Shown piece after piece: positions 10,991 to 23,360 of a stretch of 64,000 nucleotides of DNA. Below the pieces are notes generated by a model. That model was not told the DNA's origin. It searched no databases and saw only the letters and a list, made by a program, of their open reading frames with translations. Position 1 is the first letter of the stretch. Every line of letters starts with the position of its first letter. Origin of the DNA: Trochalopteron elliotii. Lineage: Eukaryota > Chordata > Aves > Passeriformes > Leiothrichidae. A program made the position numbers and the translations under genes. The stretch spans positions 1 to 64,000 of the forward strand of contig JANPWX010020211.1 in NCBI GenBank assembly GCA_024734555.1, read 5' to 3'.

Positions 10991-13900
10991 CCTCCAAGAG
11001 GGACAATTGCATTAAGGATTCATCTTATTTATTTTTCTTTTTCAATTTTTTTATCAGGTGAAATAATATAGGAGAAGCACAGTGCTCTAAACCAAGTGTA
11101 AATGTAATTTTGCTGCCCTTCTTTTTGTTGTGTTGATTCCACTTGGCAAAAAGCAAAGATAAATCATTTGGCCAGAATTTGTATCCCATGAGACATGAAG
11201 ATTTCAGAAGTTTGTAGTAGATTTCAGAAGATTTCATAGTTTTCTGCTCTTATCTGCTGTGTGCATTTATGATGCATAGGGCAGGGTGATTAGTTGCAAT
11301 GATAGCAGGATGCACATCCCCCATAATTTTGGGCCAATGTTAATGTTTCCCCTTTGCTTTCAGTTTATTGTGCCCAAGAGACTGATGACCTCCAGAGCCT
11401 AATTTTCATATCATACTTTTGGCATGGATATTAAACACACTGTAATTGACCTCTTCTGATTTATAACAGAGTAAGTGGACTCAGATTCATTCTGAAGTGG
11501 ACAAGCTTACCCACAAGTTCCAGATGTTGACAATACAATTAGTCCCCACGTGGAAAGAAAGGGAGGTGTTTCTTCAAGCCCATATTCAATTTCCATGTTC
11601 CAATCCCTCTTTGTTTTAACTTGGCTCACATGCTGGTATGCACTGGTGATAGTTGGATATTTTGTTTTTTGAGTCACGTAGAGAATCTGCGCCCAACTCA
11701 CTGATACACAGATGGATAAGGTGCTGGAAAAAGAGGGTAAATACCTCCATTACAAGCATCGTAAATAATTGGTCTTACACAAGAATATATGGAGAAAACA
11801 AAAATACTCCTATTAAATACACCTTTGCTGTCTGCAGTAGAACACAAGACAGATCTGCAACATTAATTATTTCCACCAGTTTTGAGCCTGAAATAGAAAT
11901 ATGTCAGGTATTTAAATACTAATTTACTTAAAAGAAATCTCTACTTTATTAAAACATCATTATGCATATTGGGAAGTTAAAAGTCAAAGCTATGTAGCTG
12001 CTGAGGTAAAATTCACATTTATTGTCCACTGAATGTGATGGAAATTGAATTTGTCAGGAAGCTGATTGATATCTAGAAGTGTTTTGTTTTCAGTGACTGG
12101 CACTGCCGAGTTACAACCATCTATCATCTAACAGGTAATTAGTCAGATTTCTCATCATGAGCCTTCAATCCTGCTGTTTTATTATTGAAATACCACAAAC
12201 CAGTAGGCATCTGAATGCAGATAAAGTTCTCTGTCATGGTCTTAAGGACAAAGACAACATTTTGCAACTCAGCTGTAGTAAGTTTGAATAAAAGCCACTG
12301 AAATGTGAGGCATGATATTAATATATATGGGAAATTGAGATCCTGGAAAACATCATCAGTGTTGACTTCTTTTTTTCTGCTAAAGAATATTCAATATTAA
12401 AATCTTCAGTGTTGTAATGTAGAAAAATATGTCCCTGTACAGAAGGAGGTTGGCTGAGGCAGAAAACTTTTTGGAGCTTGGGAAGATTAAGTGGAAACCA
12501 AGGTCTGTCTCTCTGAAGCACCATGTCCCTGTCCCTCCTCCCAGTGGCAGACATCAACTCCTTCCATGCAGGACCCCCAGGTCCTTTCTGGGGGTTCCCA
12601 GAGAAGCCAGTCCTGCTCCTGCATATGTCTGTGGTAGCTCTCATTTGTCCCAGAGAAAGCAAAGCACAACTCCCTGAGCTTGGCCCCATTCGAAAATGGG
12701 CAAGAGTGGATTTTGGCACTCAGGTCGCAGCTGACCCCAAAAGTTTATGTTCATACAAAAACCACTTTGTTGGGAGCTGGTTACAACACTTCACTTATGG
12801 TTGAGAGCATGTTTGAATGTTTGAACCATTGGCAAGCTCCAATAAAAAAGGATAAAGTATTTGATAACAGTTGTTACCTACATGACTGTGATATAACTGT
12901 TTTCCTCTATGCACCCCTTTTCTTCTCCCCTCATCTCTTCTAAGTGTTCACTGTAGGTGATATAACAGCAACTGAACAAACATTACTAGATAAGGATATA
13001 AAAAAATAAAATAAATTGTTACTAGAGCTTCAGGAAAACAAGAACAATGAACTGATTACACTACTAAATGCATTGCATTCTGACTGTATTCAATGTCTAC
13101 AAGGAAATTGAAAATGTGTTACTGTTCATCCTTAAAATATTGCTTTTGTAACAGAATGCAATTGTATCAACTAATACCAGTAAAAGCTTAATTAATGTTC
13201 CGTTTTGGGACTAATTGATGTAATCCAGCTGCACAGTTCACTCATAGCACTGGCTTGCCAGCAGCCTTGGTGGCTTCAGTCAAATCTAAATTTTTTAAGC
13301 TTAATTCAAATATAATTTTTTTTGTGGAAATCTGTGTTCATAATATCCCAGCCTTTCATAATGTCAAGACACAACACCCTTTAGTCCTTAATGAGTCAAA
13401 AATGATGTTATTTTCTAGAGAATTTCCATTGTTGAATATGCAAATTTTGTATGCTTCTGTAATTTTGAGTTAGAAAGGATAATTTGTCCTAGCTGATAAA
13501 GTGCTCTTAGTTTATGTTACACACAAGAAAACAATTGCTAAGAAAGTTAGCTAATCATACTAAAAAATGTTTTGATCCAAAATGTCAAAACATGTCTATA
13601 ATGAATAAAATGTCCAATGGGTATCACTTGTTTAACAATCCAAAGAATTTGACAGTAGTAGAATTTAAATCACAGTGTACATTATCAGATAACCTATATG
13701 TGGATATTGTTTTACAATATTTATTCACACTTTTCTTAAGATTATCTTGTATTGCAGAGCCAAGTAATTTTGAATTATGAGTTCATTGCGCATTCTTGAG
13801 CTGACATTGTCACATGTGAGCAAGAGGCTGAGACATTATTAACAGTGAAAGAGAAGAGTGTATGTTAAAGAGACAGCTGAAATGTGGAGGAAGGTAGCTC

Positions 13901-16900
13901 TTGTTCCACTGAGTTTGGCACAGGGGAGGACCAAAACTTGGACATTCTGAATAACACCAGACTTTTGGGAGAGTGAAATGGAATTTACACTTTGTGGCTG
14001 AGACCCATCTTTCAAATAAATGCTCCCTGCAGAGGGGATCAAATAACCCCTTGATGGAAAATGCAAATATAAACCTGACCATGAGCCACAGCTTTTCTTT
14101 ACTTTCCTTCAGTACAAGAGGTCTCTTTTACGTGAAATTTGGATAGCTTGTATGTTTGGGTAAACTAACTCCCTCAAGCTGTTTGTAAACAAATCCTTTA
14201 TTTCTTGTGCAGTTATTCTACAGGCCAGCCCTTACGATCCATCTGGAAAACAAGGACAGGCTCCTGTCTTGAGAGGATGTAGTGGGAAGAATTTGTAGTT
14301 AAACATCAGAGGCGTACATGAAATCAGGGTAATTGACAAAAACCCCCAAACTGGCAGAACATTAGGTGACTGTCAAAGTGTGGTGGAACATATTAGCAGC
14401 AACAAATAACCCAGAAATCTCACTTCATGGAAACAAACCAATGCAAACAGTGAAGACAGCCAATGCTAAACACCAACTAGATATAACTGCATTTTCAAAA
14501 TGATTTAATGGGTCAGAAAGCCATTCCCTGGCACTGCCCTAGTGGACACCTGGGCAGAGGCAGTCAACTCCCCCTTCGAGGTCCCCAGGCTTTGCAGAAC
14601 GCCAGTGAGGAACCAGGGGCCAGATCAGGGGAAGAAGAAGAAACAAAATGTCTTATGCGTGGCAGACCTTGGAGAATCTGGGTTATGGAGCAATACAGAA
14701 GTCAGGATTTCTCTAGGTTATTACAGATGAACAAAGCTTTTGCAGAAACACTTCTGAGCAATAGGTTACAGGCTATGTTAGGTTTACTGAATATTTACAA
14801 ATATGAGTTATAATCCTTGTCAATGCACTGAGCTAGTCATGTGGGATGGGAGTCTTGTGCTTCAAGCTGTACTTTGAAGCAGCTTGTATGAATGGCTGAT
14901 GTGATTGCTGACTCTGGTATTGTATGTTATAATTTAAAATAATTGATACTGGTTCTGTACCTGCCTTTTCCTTTCATGAGCAGTTAGCAGTTTAAATTTT
15001 AAGACCTCCAGTGTACCAGCATTTTGATTCTTGCTTTATTTTTCTCCCATCAAGCAAGTACCTAGCTGAGGGCAGGAGACCAGGGGTGGCCTCTAGTGAA
15101 ATGTCAAAATGTTTTATTCTTAGGCAATCACCTTTGGACAGTTGTCCCATGGACACATGGTCTATCCTAAATGGGTGTTCACCACCATTTGCATCAATAG
15201 CAGCTCCACTGGTCTCTAAATGGAGGAGCCTTGGGTAGTCCAAATCCTCTGCTCTCTCCTCCCATCTCCTCTGTGCCTATGGTCTGTCTCCAGGCACTCG
15301 TAGTGCTCATAATTCCACAGGGCTGCCTTCTGCCTGGGACCTGACCACCAAGAGGTCTGTGAGCTCAGAGGACTTTGGCCAGTCACTGCCCAGTGTCTTA
15401 CACAGGCAGCCTGGTGTCATTGGTGCGGCATGGGCCACGGGAAAAGGTAAAAAGGGGTTACCCTGACTTCCTGCCGTCTCTTCATAGTTTTCTGCCAGGT
15501 CCTGCCACCACAGTGGCCTCACAACCACCCCCTGTACAGCCATAATCTGACAGAACTGGCCTGTGACAGCTCACACCCTTCAACTGCCTCAGTTTTGGTG
15601 CTTTGTGGCTTGTGTCTCTCTGTATGGATGAGTAACATACTTAAGAGCCTTATTTAGACAAAAGTACAGAATAAATGGCAGTGATCAAATAGGCACCTTG
15701 CAGAGGTCTGGTGGAACAAAAGTGACAGCAGTGGAGGGTCACAGGAAAGGGTTCCTCTTGTCTCTGAGTTTTACATTCATTTTGATAGAGGCAAGATCGA
15801 TTTTGAAATGAAGTTTCAAAGCACCAAGTTCTTTAGAAGGACTGCTCGTAACAGATTATTTTCCTTTTGATGTTAGTAGATTAATTAAGCCGCTGAAATC
15901 TAAAGTGAAGGGTAAAATCAAGCAGTAAGCATGAGCTGGCAAGTATGTAATGGGTAGTTTTCTCCCACCTTTCAATTACAATTTGGGCTTCCTGTTTGGA
16001 GTGATGATGTTCTTTCAGGAGATCCAGCAGGCACGTGCTTGTGCCAAAGCAGGGCACGTCCCCCAGTGCTTTGCCAGGTAAAAGCCCATGTGCTCATCCT
16101 GCACCATCAGGGGTGTGTGGGAATGGCATCACCTGATGGGGCAGCTCTCATTTGCCTCACATGGAGAAAAGTGGAGGGACAACCCATTGTGGAGGGACAC
16201 AGGGGACATAAGGGGATGAAAAGTGCTGGTTTTCTCTCCTGTGGGTGCAAAAAGCCCCGACTTCCAGCCACACACATCCTCCCACCTCCAGGCATCTGAA
16301 GCAAATCCTGTAAGAAAGGCAAGGTTGCAAGGGGCTGAATATGTGGGGCTTAGCTAATACCCTCAGGGATAATGATAACTGACGCATTCACTGAAAGAAG
16401 CGCTTTAAAGTTCAGTGGTTGTAAAATGGATAATATATTAATGTTTCGGTATGTTTATTACATACTTAACAATGTAATTTTTCTGAAGACTATCCTAGCA
16501 TTGCTATCTTTTTGCATGTGCTTAGTTACCATTTTAAACAACTACAAAACAGTGACATGTGGTAGTGAAGATTTCCTAAGCATCCCAAAGCAATACATGT
16601 GTGTGATATATGACATCTTTCCATAAATCCTAAATTTACACAGGATGCTAATGCTTGATTCCATAATTTCTTTTAAAAATGATTATACCCTGCTGCTAAG
16701 AGCAAAGGCATACTAAAATCAGTTTTCTATGCTTTTCCAACAATGAAATGCAAGCCAGCACACCACATAACCAATACTTACCATATGTTAGAAGATAATC
16801 CAGTAGGCTTCAGACACTGACATGATTTGCTTAAATAAAAATCCCGTTTTTTAAGGCAGTAACAACAGCCTACCATTTTTATTACTCCTTTAGTGACCTA

Positions 16901-17240
16901 CTACAGAAACACTAATATTAAATATAAATATTTTTATTGTAAATCAGCCTAGTCTATTTTCATTGCCTTTAATGTGGGATGGCACCGGCTTAGTTGCTAG
17001 GCTAAAGGAAAAAGAGCTGCCATTAAATCATTGGGTTGTTCGAAGAAATTCTCAAAACCAGAAAATATTCATCAGATCAAAAGAAGCCTAAAGAGCAGCT
17101 TCAAGATTTCTCTGGTATATTGGAGATGAGATGAAACAGTTCAATTTGGTATTAAAATAATTAAATATAGTCTAGAAAAACAGCTATAAAATACTTCTGC
17201 AGAGGACTGGTGTCTCTTAAGTGCAGTTCATTGCTTTCCC

Positions 17241-17302
17241 ATTCTGTACCAAATGAGACTTAATATTAAGCACATGCTTAAGTGTTTGCAAATTTGGGGT
17301 CT
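17241..17302. repeat. Ancient amniote interspersed repeat fragment
   Basis: The segment TTAAGCACATGCTTAAGTG and the following TTTGCAAATTTGGGGTCT closely follow an old amniote repeat phrase (AAGCATGTGCTTAAGTGCTTTGCTGAATCGGGGCC). This family is widespread in sauropsids. No young flanking duplications are seen. Assignment rests on remembered consensus. Confidence 0.5.
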
Positions 17303-18269
17303 AAGGAAAGAAAATGTGAAATGCAATTTTTATAGTGAAAGGAATGAATGCATCTGACAGGTTAACATTAAGGCTCTATGCACTAATGTGGCATCTTTCA
17401 TTGTTACAGAATGATAAGAAAATAGAAAAATTGCATGTAGAAAGTAGAAGGTAGCATATACATGAATTCCCTTTCTTTCAGACTCACCAGGGAAAACACA
17501 CTTGATCTCAAGTACTGCTTAAAGGTAGAAAATAAAATTTTTTAAAGCTGAGATACTTCCAAATTTTCCCCAAATCATTAGGACATCAGAGCTGAACTCT
17601 TAGCCCCACTGAAGTGATATATGAAAACACAGATCTAAAAGACATTTATGACTAATATCACTAGACCATTTCTCTCACATCATACTTTTAAATACTGTTA
17701 TAATTTCAAGTTATGTAATGACATGATCCTTAGTAAAATGGATTTGCACCTGTGAGGCAGTGCTTTATATTTTGTTTTAATGCAAAAATTGTATAATAAA
17801 TCCCAGCTTGCTGGATCTATTAACAGCCCAGTTTCTCTAGCTAGATGAGTTTGAATTTCTGGTGTCCTTTTTCTCAGACCAGACCATTCCAGCTGGAGTA
17901 GTGGCTAGTTTTATTGAGTAATGGACTGAGCAAAACCAGTAGTTATGGGGATACAAGGAGAATTCCCAATGGGACCATTTGGCAGTATGTAGAAATATTT
18001 GTAATAGGAGGATCTGGCATGTTTCCAGCATCTGCAAAAAATGTAGACTCCTCCTTTACTTCCAAAATATGCAAAGGGTTTACAGCCGAGAACAGAGAAA
18101 TGTGGGAACTCCACAACTTGACACATTGATCCGCTCCCAGATTGCCACAACTGCGTACGTGCTTTGGAACACCCTCTGCAAACCCCAACACTTGGATTAA
18201 CTGTTCGTTAGTTCTTTTTCTAATTAATAGCAGAGTGAATTATTTTGCTCATTATGTAGTTAGCTATTT

Positions 18270-18358
18270 ATTGGGCCAGATCCTAAGCTGGGGTTAATCA
18301 GCATAACTATTGATCTTGACAGAACTTCCCCAGTTACATCAGTTATAGTTCTGGATAT
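18270..18358. repeat. Ancient palindromic amniote repeat, both arms present
   Basis: The left arm reads GGGCCAGATCCTAAGCTGG then GGTTAATCAGCATAACTATTG. The right arm, CCCCAGTTACATCAGTTATAGTTCTGG, is its degenerate inverted copy. This matches a hairpin-shaped repeat common in turtle, crocodile and bird genomes (arms GGCCAGATCCTCAGCTGGTGTAAATCAGC and complement). The left arm is much better preserved than the right. Confidence 0.6.
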
Positions 18359-18635
18359 TCAACTTTATGTCATTTTTCAATAACATACTAGAAATTAAAA
18401 TTGGAAGTATATGTTTGAATATTTATAGGTAAATTAAATTCAGAATTCTGATAAGTACAATAAATTGTGCACAGAAATGAATTTTAGACTAGATTTTGTA
18501 GGAACAAAGTAGGATTCATTCTGTTAGCTGTTGGGATAATTTTGTGAAAATGTATTCAGAATTACTGAGAGTATTCTATTGTGGCATAAACCCATTGAAA
18601 CTAATAGCTACACTATACAACACTAACTAGCCAAC

Positions 18636-18653
18636 TTTTTTTTTTTTTTTTTT
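18636..18653 (-). repeat. Poly(T) tract
   Basis: Eighteen uninterrupted thymines occur here. A minus-strand retroposon tail is possible, but no element body was recognised to the right. Confidence 0.85.
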
Positions 18654-19699
18654 GACATTTGGAAAATATCACAGGTTATCTCAACCTTCTGTTCAGTCAA
18701 AGCTCACATGCTCATTTTTTTGTAACCTACTTTAGAGACGAATCAAGTATATCCCTTTCCTTAGTATTGAAAATTAGATTGTACTAATTGTTTATAACCT
18801 TGGGTTATAAATGTACACCCTGGGAAAAAGGGCCAATAGAGGACACAGAAAATGATATGATTGTCCAATGGTAGGAATATTACTTTTGAGAAAATATAAA
18901 GGTACAATAATCTTAACAAACTTACGACATGAAAACATGGATGCTACTTTCAGAACATTCAGACATGTAATCCCTGTTGCAGTAAATCCCAAATCCTGCC
19001 CTGTAGAAATGCAGGCTGTGAGCACATTTCAAGTTAATGAATGAACTCACACATGGTGATGTACTAGAATTTAGGGAGGATTTTAAAGCATGCTTAGATT
19101 CCTAACTCACTTATTAAATCAAAATAATCTAAATACCTTTAAAATTTGGTCATTTTCATTATTTACCAAAGGACTCATACAATTGCAGGCTAAACCTTCA
19201 CTTAGTTTTGCAAAGATGTATGTTCTTGTGAAAGTGTTAGGGAATTCTGGCTTGAAGAGCATTTTACAATAATTCTCATATTTCTTTTTCCACTTCATTC
19301 TCTGAGTGTAGGAAGAGCCTTGGGGTCATCAGGGTTATCTATCAGGGGAGAGAGTTACTTCCACACGCACTGTGCAAAATAGTATGGCTGCTTGGAGGCA
19401 TCTAAAGTTGCACAATTTTATGCCAATGTGATAGTGTCACTTTCCAAAAAGGTGACAGAGTTACACCTTCACACCCATAGTTACCTGTATTGTGCTGTCC
19501 CAGATGAGACTGATTAGTCACAAGGACTGAGAGGCACATTGCTAGCAAACTCCTGTCCCTGAATTTTAGTCACATGAGGACTTACTGTCCCAGCTGCTTT
19601 TAATGAGAGTGTATGGCTTAAGCTTAGTCTGCTCTTGAAGATCTTTGTGCAGAACCAAGAATTATTCTAACAACAAGAGAATTGGCTCAGAAAGTTGTA

Positions 19700-19755
19700 A
19701 ATTAGATTCGATTAGATAAATATTGTGTCCTTCCCAACCCATAAGATGCAGTACT
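19700..19755 (+). repeat. Possible CR1 LINE 3'-end fragment
   Basis: GATTAGATAAATATTGTGTC followed by CTTCCCAACCCATAAGATGC resembles the avian CR1 tail, in which a TTGGATTAGATGATCTT-like phrase is followed by GGTCCCTTCCAACCC. The copy is short and the diagnostic terminal octamer repeats are not clear. Confidence 0.35.
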
Positions 19756-20864
19756 CTAATATGGAAGCTATAAAATGGATTTTAAAGTATGGTATAGAGC
19801 CAGTGGTCAAGAATGTATAACTATACCAATAAAATAAACTCAAGTTGCATGAGTTTTGAAAAACCTTGCAACATGATGTATATCAAATGTATCATATAAC
19901 ACTTGCCTCTTATTTTCCTGCCCGTACCACAATATTTATACTTGTTTCACAAACAGATAAACTGAATTACCTAGTGGTAGCTATAAAACACATTGTATAA
20001 ATACAAATTTATCCTGGTGTTTGTGTGCTGTGGTCCTGCTGTGGACCACTGCATGGTCAATTGCTGGAAAAGTTATTCCTGGGTAATTTCAATGAGCCTT
20101 TCTCTGTACAAAAATGGCAGCTTCTGAGGCTTATCAGACATGTGGAATAGACTGTGCTTTGCATAGAGGCTACACCTAACCCAGGTATATGGTACTTTAG
20201 TATCAATATGGAAATACCTTGCAATCACCTATGTATATAGGTATATGAGGCTTCTTTTCTGCTTTGAGTCCTGACTGTTCTATAGAAAAGTTGAAATACG
20301 TTCACTCAGTAGATCTTTAGTCGTCAGTCCAACTGCAGAGCTCAGTTATACTCACTTTAATCTCTGGGAGAGAAGTTGTACCTGGAGTAACTCCTGAAGA
20401 GCAACAGAAGTATCTACAAGCAGAAGAAATTCCTCTTTGCAAAGACAGAAATTTCTTAAGAGTTAACTCAAGGATTTGTCTACCTGTACAGTGCTTTTTA
20501 GCAGACCTTCCTCAAGTAGACTTGTTGTATATTGGCAAAAGTGTATGTTGTCAGCACATCTTCTGCTGGTTCCCCAAGCAGGAAAACTATGCTGACAAAA
20601 AGACATTAATTGACAGAAGGAATGTTTGACCTTGTAATCTCACGGAAATTACAGCTCTTGTCTGACGAGATACAGCACCTAAAAAATCAAATTTGAGATT
20701 CTATTGGAAGTAAGAAACATATCAAAATTTATCTTCCCTCCCAAGAAGGAAGTGAATCTCTTGCATAGTCTTCTTTTGGTGTATACACTCAACACTGCAT
20801 ATTTGCCATTTTAGAACCAGAGAAAAACGAAAGCCCGCAACCCCAAAGCCCACACTTCAGAGAG

Positions 20865-20940
20865 TTCCTTCCTTGTGAAGGAAATTCATGGAGCTGCCAT
20901 GAATCATCTTCCAGTCTGCACCATGCAAAGCTCCATGAAT
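20865..20940. other. Two back-to-back perfect hairpins
   Basis: TTCCTTC/GAAGGAA (20865-20871 and 20877-20883) form a 7-bp stem with a 5-nt loop. Immediately adjacent, ATTCATGGAGCT (20884-20895) and AGCTCCATGAAT (20929-20940) form a perfect 12-bp stem with a 33-nt loop. The two share a boundary without a gap. This could be cruciform DNA, a structured RNA or a decayed palindromic transposon. No known RNA family is recognised. Confidence 0.55.
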
Positions 20941-22227
20941 GGTGCAAGATGGGTTGCAGCAAGATTTATACAGAGGACATAAAATAATGTCACAGACACC
21001 CAGAAAAACAGTAACTTTTCTCTCTGAGGCATCTGTGGTGAAATTGATACAGATGTGTGCACATCTTAAGCACAAAGTAATTTAATTTCTTCAACTTATA
21101 TTGTGTTAAGACATCCATGAAAAGGTGTCTGACCCATCTAGGCTGGGGCTGATACACAGCAACCCTGGATCAGTTTAGTTTAACCAGTCCTTGTCCAATA
21201 ACAAACTTTCTCATGGAAGCAAACAGCTTGCTCTCTTTCCTCTAGAAAACCTTGTCCTCTCATGTTTCTTTGCTTACCTGTCAGTACATGAAAGATCCAT
21301 CCTCGCTGGGAGCTCTGACACAGCTTTCTCATTAAGCACCATAGACGACTGCGCAGCCACAGAAAGGCTCTGTGTTGTATTTCATACTTGTGTCACATGA
21401 GAAACTAAACTGCTAAGTATGGTAGCCACACTTCAGTTGGCATGCTTTGAACATGTGATTGCCATCATTTCGCATAAAGCCAGGCAATCAGCAGGAGTTC
21501 TAATCATTACTAGATAGTTTATTTTCACACTATTTTTCATATTGTACATTATTTTGGAATTCATATCGCTGAATGGGTTAGTAAAGATTAAATTAGACAA
21601 TGTAATGATGATCAGGACATTGTGCTGACTGTAGAAGAAGTAATTTGATTCTCTGAGAATTTGACAAGGGGGAGGGAACAAGAACTAGAAGTTTTGAATA
21701 TCTCTGAGATTTGAGGAGGATGGCATTAAACAGTAAAAGAAGAAGACTGCAAAAGGTATAACTAACTGTGATGTAATTAATTGAAAAATAAAAGAAAGGT
21801 TTGAAAATGAAAATTGAAAACAGTGATTTCATTTTTTAATTAAAAAAGCAAATGTTACATTAGACATTTTTAATTACATATGAAAACAGAGACAGTCTAG
21901 GCTGATTTAAAAGTCTGCGCAGAGGGTAAAACTGAAAGCAGCAAAAAGTAAAAAAAACCCAACAAAACAAATAGAATTAATAAAATAGAAGGGGAAAAAG
22001 CCCTAGAGAAGGAATTAATATACCTCTCTTTTGGCATTAGCACTTTCAAGGAAGCTCTGGCTGCCTGTCAGAGCCCCACTGGAATCAATGGGTTACTGTA
22101 TGGGTGTGGATATCAACCAGTTCTGTGCAGTTTGCAGGCTCTTGGCTAAGATGTGAAGCTATCATCACCTTAACCACTGTGCTTGTATGTTATATCACAT
22201 TTCCCCATCTGGATTCTGTTTTTTTGT

Positions 22228-22335
22228 CTCTTAAACCAGCAGCCTTCTTGGAGCAGGGACTGTCTCTTCTGAATATTCAGCACTTAGCACAATGAAACCT
22301 TGATCCCAACTGCAATTTAGAAGAGTTACAATTAT
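22228..22335 (+). mobile_element. Ancient L3/CR1-type LINE 3' tail
   Basis: The run GGAGCAGGGACTGTCTCTTC, then ATTCAGCACTTAGCACAATG, then AAACCTTGATCCCAACTGC follows the well-known tail phrase of old L3/CR1 elements (GGGCAGGGACTGTCTC...CAGCGCCTAGCACAATGGGGCCCTGATCC...). It is in plus orientation, truncated and diverged. Recognition is from the family consensus as remembered. Confidence 0.6.
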
Positions 22336-22740
22336 TTCTAATGATATAGAGTGTAGACATTTTCAAAACAAAGCAGAATTTGATCACCAAAAATGCTGGA
22401 CTGGCCCAATAAAATTTGGGAGTTATTTTAATAATTCCGTCTCCTTATTTACAGGTTCAGCAAATGTCTGTAAGACTTACATCAAATCCAAATGTTTCAA
22501 AAATGGTTTTGGTGGTGTTTGAAAATACATACAAAAATTTTAATATAATTATTCACTATGTATAGATCAACTGATCTCCTCTCCTTCAAAAAGATTTTAG
22601 CCAGTCAGCCGTGGAGTAGAGATGCTGCTGTTTGAATTAGACCTCTTTTTACACGAAGCTGATGGTGCAGATGACCACTGCAAACCCTCTGTGTGGGCTC
22701 CACATCCCACATGCCCCACTGTGGGTTTGCAAGATTTCCA

Positions 22741-23360
22741 TGTTTTAGAAAAGGTTTTGTTATAAGTTAGTATAGCTCTAGTTACCCCATAAGGGCCCCT
22801 TGTCTTGGAGTTTTCTCTTATCATAAGTTGATAAGAGTTTCTGTGCCTCTCTGGTCTTTGCCCAGAGACTGTTTCCTATTGGTCCTTTCCCCATGATGCT
22901 CCCTGCCCATCCTCTCCTTCTTCCCCTGTCCATCATTAAGTCACTATCTCTAAGGTCCAGAACTTTCAAAGAGATTCGGACAGCAGTAGGCAGATTCCCC
23001 TGAGACCCCTCCCCAAATTACCTTGATTTGTTAGCAGTTAGGTAATTCAGTTGGCATTTGGTACTTTGCTTTGTTTTATTGGTTTGTAGTTTGTATCCAC
23101 CCCTTGAACCTGTCCTGGACAAAACCCCCCTGTAGCCTTTGTCTGAGGTCTTTCCTGAGGCATCGGGCAGGAGGTAAGGGGTTCCCCTGTGACCCCCCAA
23201 TAAACCTCTGCCCCCCCGACCCTCCTAGAGTCCCCTCTCTCATTTACACCACGGCTGTGACAGCGAAAGTCGTGATGTGGCGTGTCGGAGCTGCTGGGAG
23301 GTCTAGCCGAACACCGGGCTGACCAAAGAGACACGCACTCCAACACCCCACATCTTATCA
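22741..23360 (+). mobile_element. Solo-LTR-like endogenous retrovirus fragment
   Basis: This block of roughly 600 bp is GC-rich and pyrimidine-biased, unlike its AT-rich flanks. A TATA-like GTTATAAG lies near 22759 and a CCAAT-type ATTGG near 22879. A canonical polyadenylation signal AATAAA at 23199-23204 is followed by a G/T-rich stretch and then a CpG-containing U5-like end running to CATCTTATCA near 23360. This order (promoter motifs, AATAAA, short U5 ending in CA) is that of an avian endogenous retroviral LTR. No gag, pol or env frame, primer-binding site or second LTR is present, so it would be a solo LTR. The 5' boundary is uncertain by at least 100 bp and no short target duplication was confirmed. 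Confidence 0.55.
23199..23204 (+). promoter_or_regulatory. Polyadenylation signal AATAAA inside the LTR-like block
   Basis: The hexamer lies in CCCCAATAAACCTCTGCCC, the usual position near the R/U5 boundary of a retroviral LTR, and is followed within 60 bp by G/T-rich sequence. Confidence 0.5.

Larger units (their letters stand above)
10990..22225. other. AT-rich non-coding stretch
   Basis: No gene is recognised here. It contains the T tract at 18636-18653, two well-preserved ancient repeat fragments (17241-17302 and 18270-18358), a CR1-tail-like fragment near 19700-19755 and the adjacent hairpins at 20865-20940. Small GC-rich patches occur near 12500-12700, 15250-15560 and 16030-16310. They carry chance frames below about 135 codons with no recognisable domain. 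Confidence 0.65.

Noticed and set aside
10279..11071. Overlapping long open frames (133 and 177 codons) in a GC-rich block
   Set aside because: They overlap frames on the other strand, have low-complexity composition, and lack domains or splice logic; GC-rich DNA has few stop codons.
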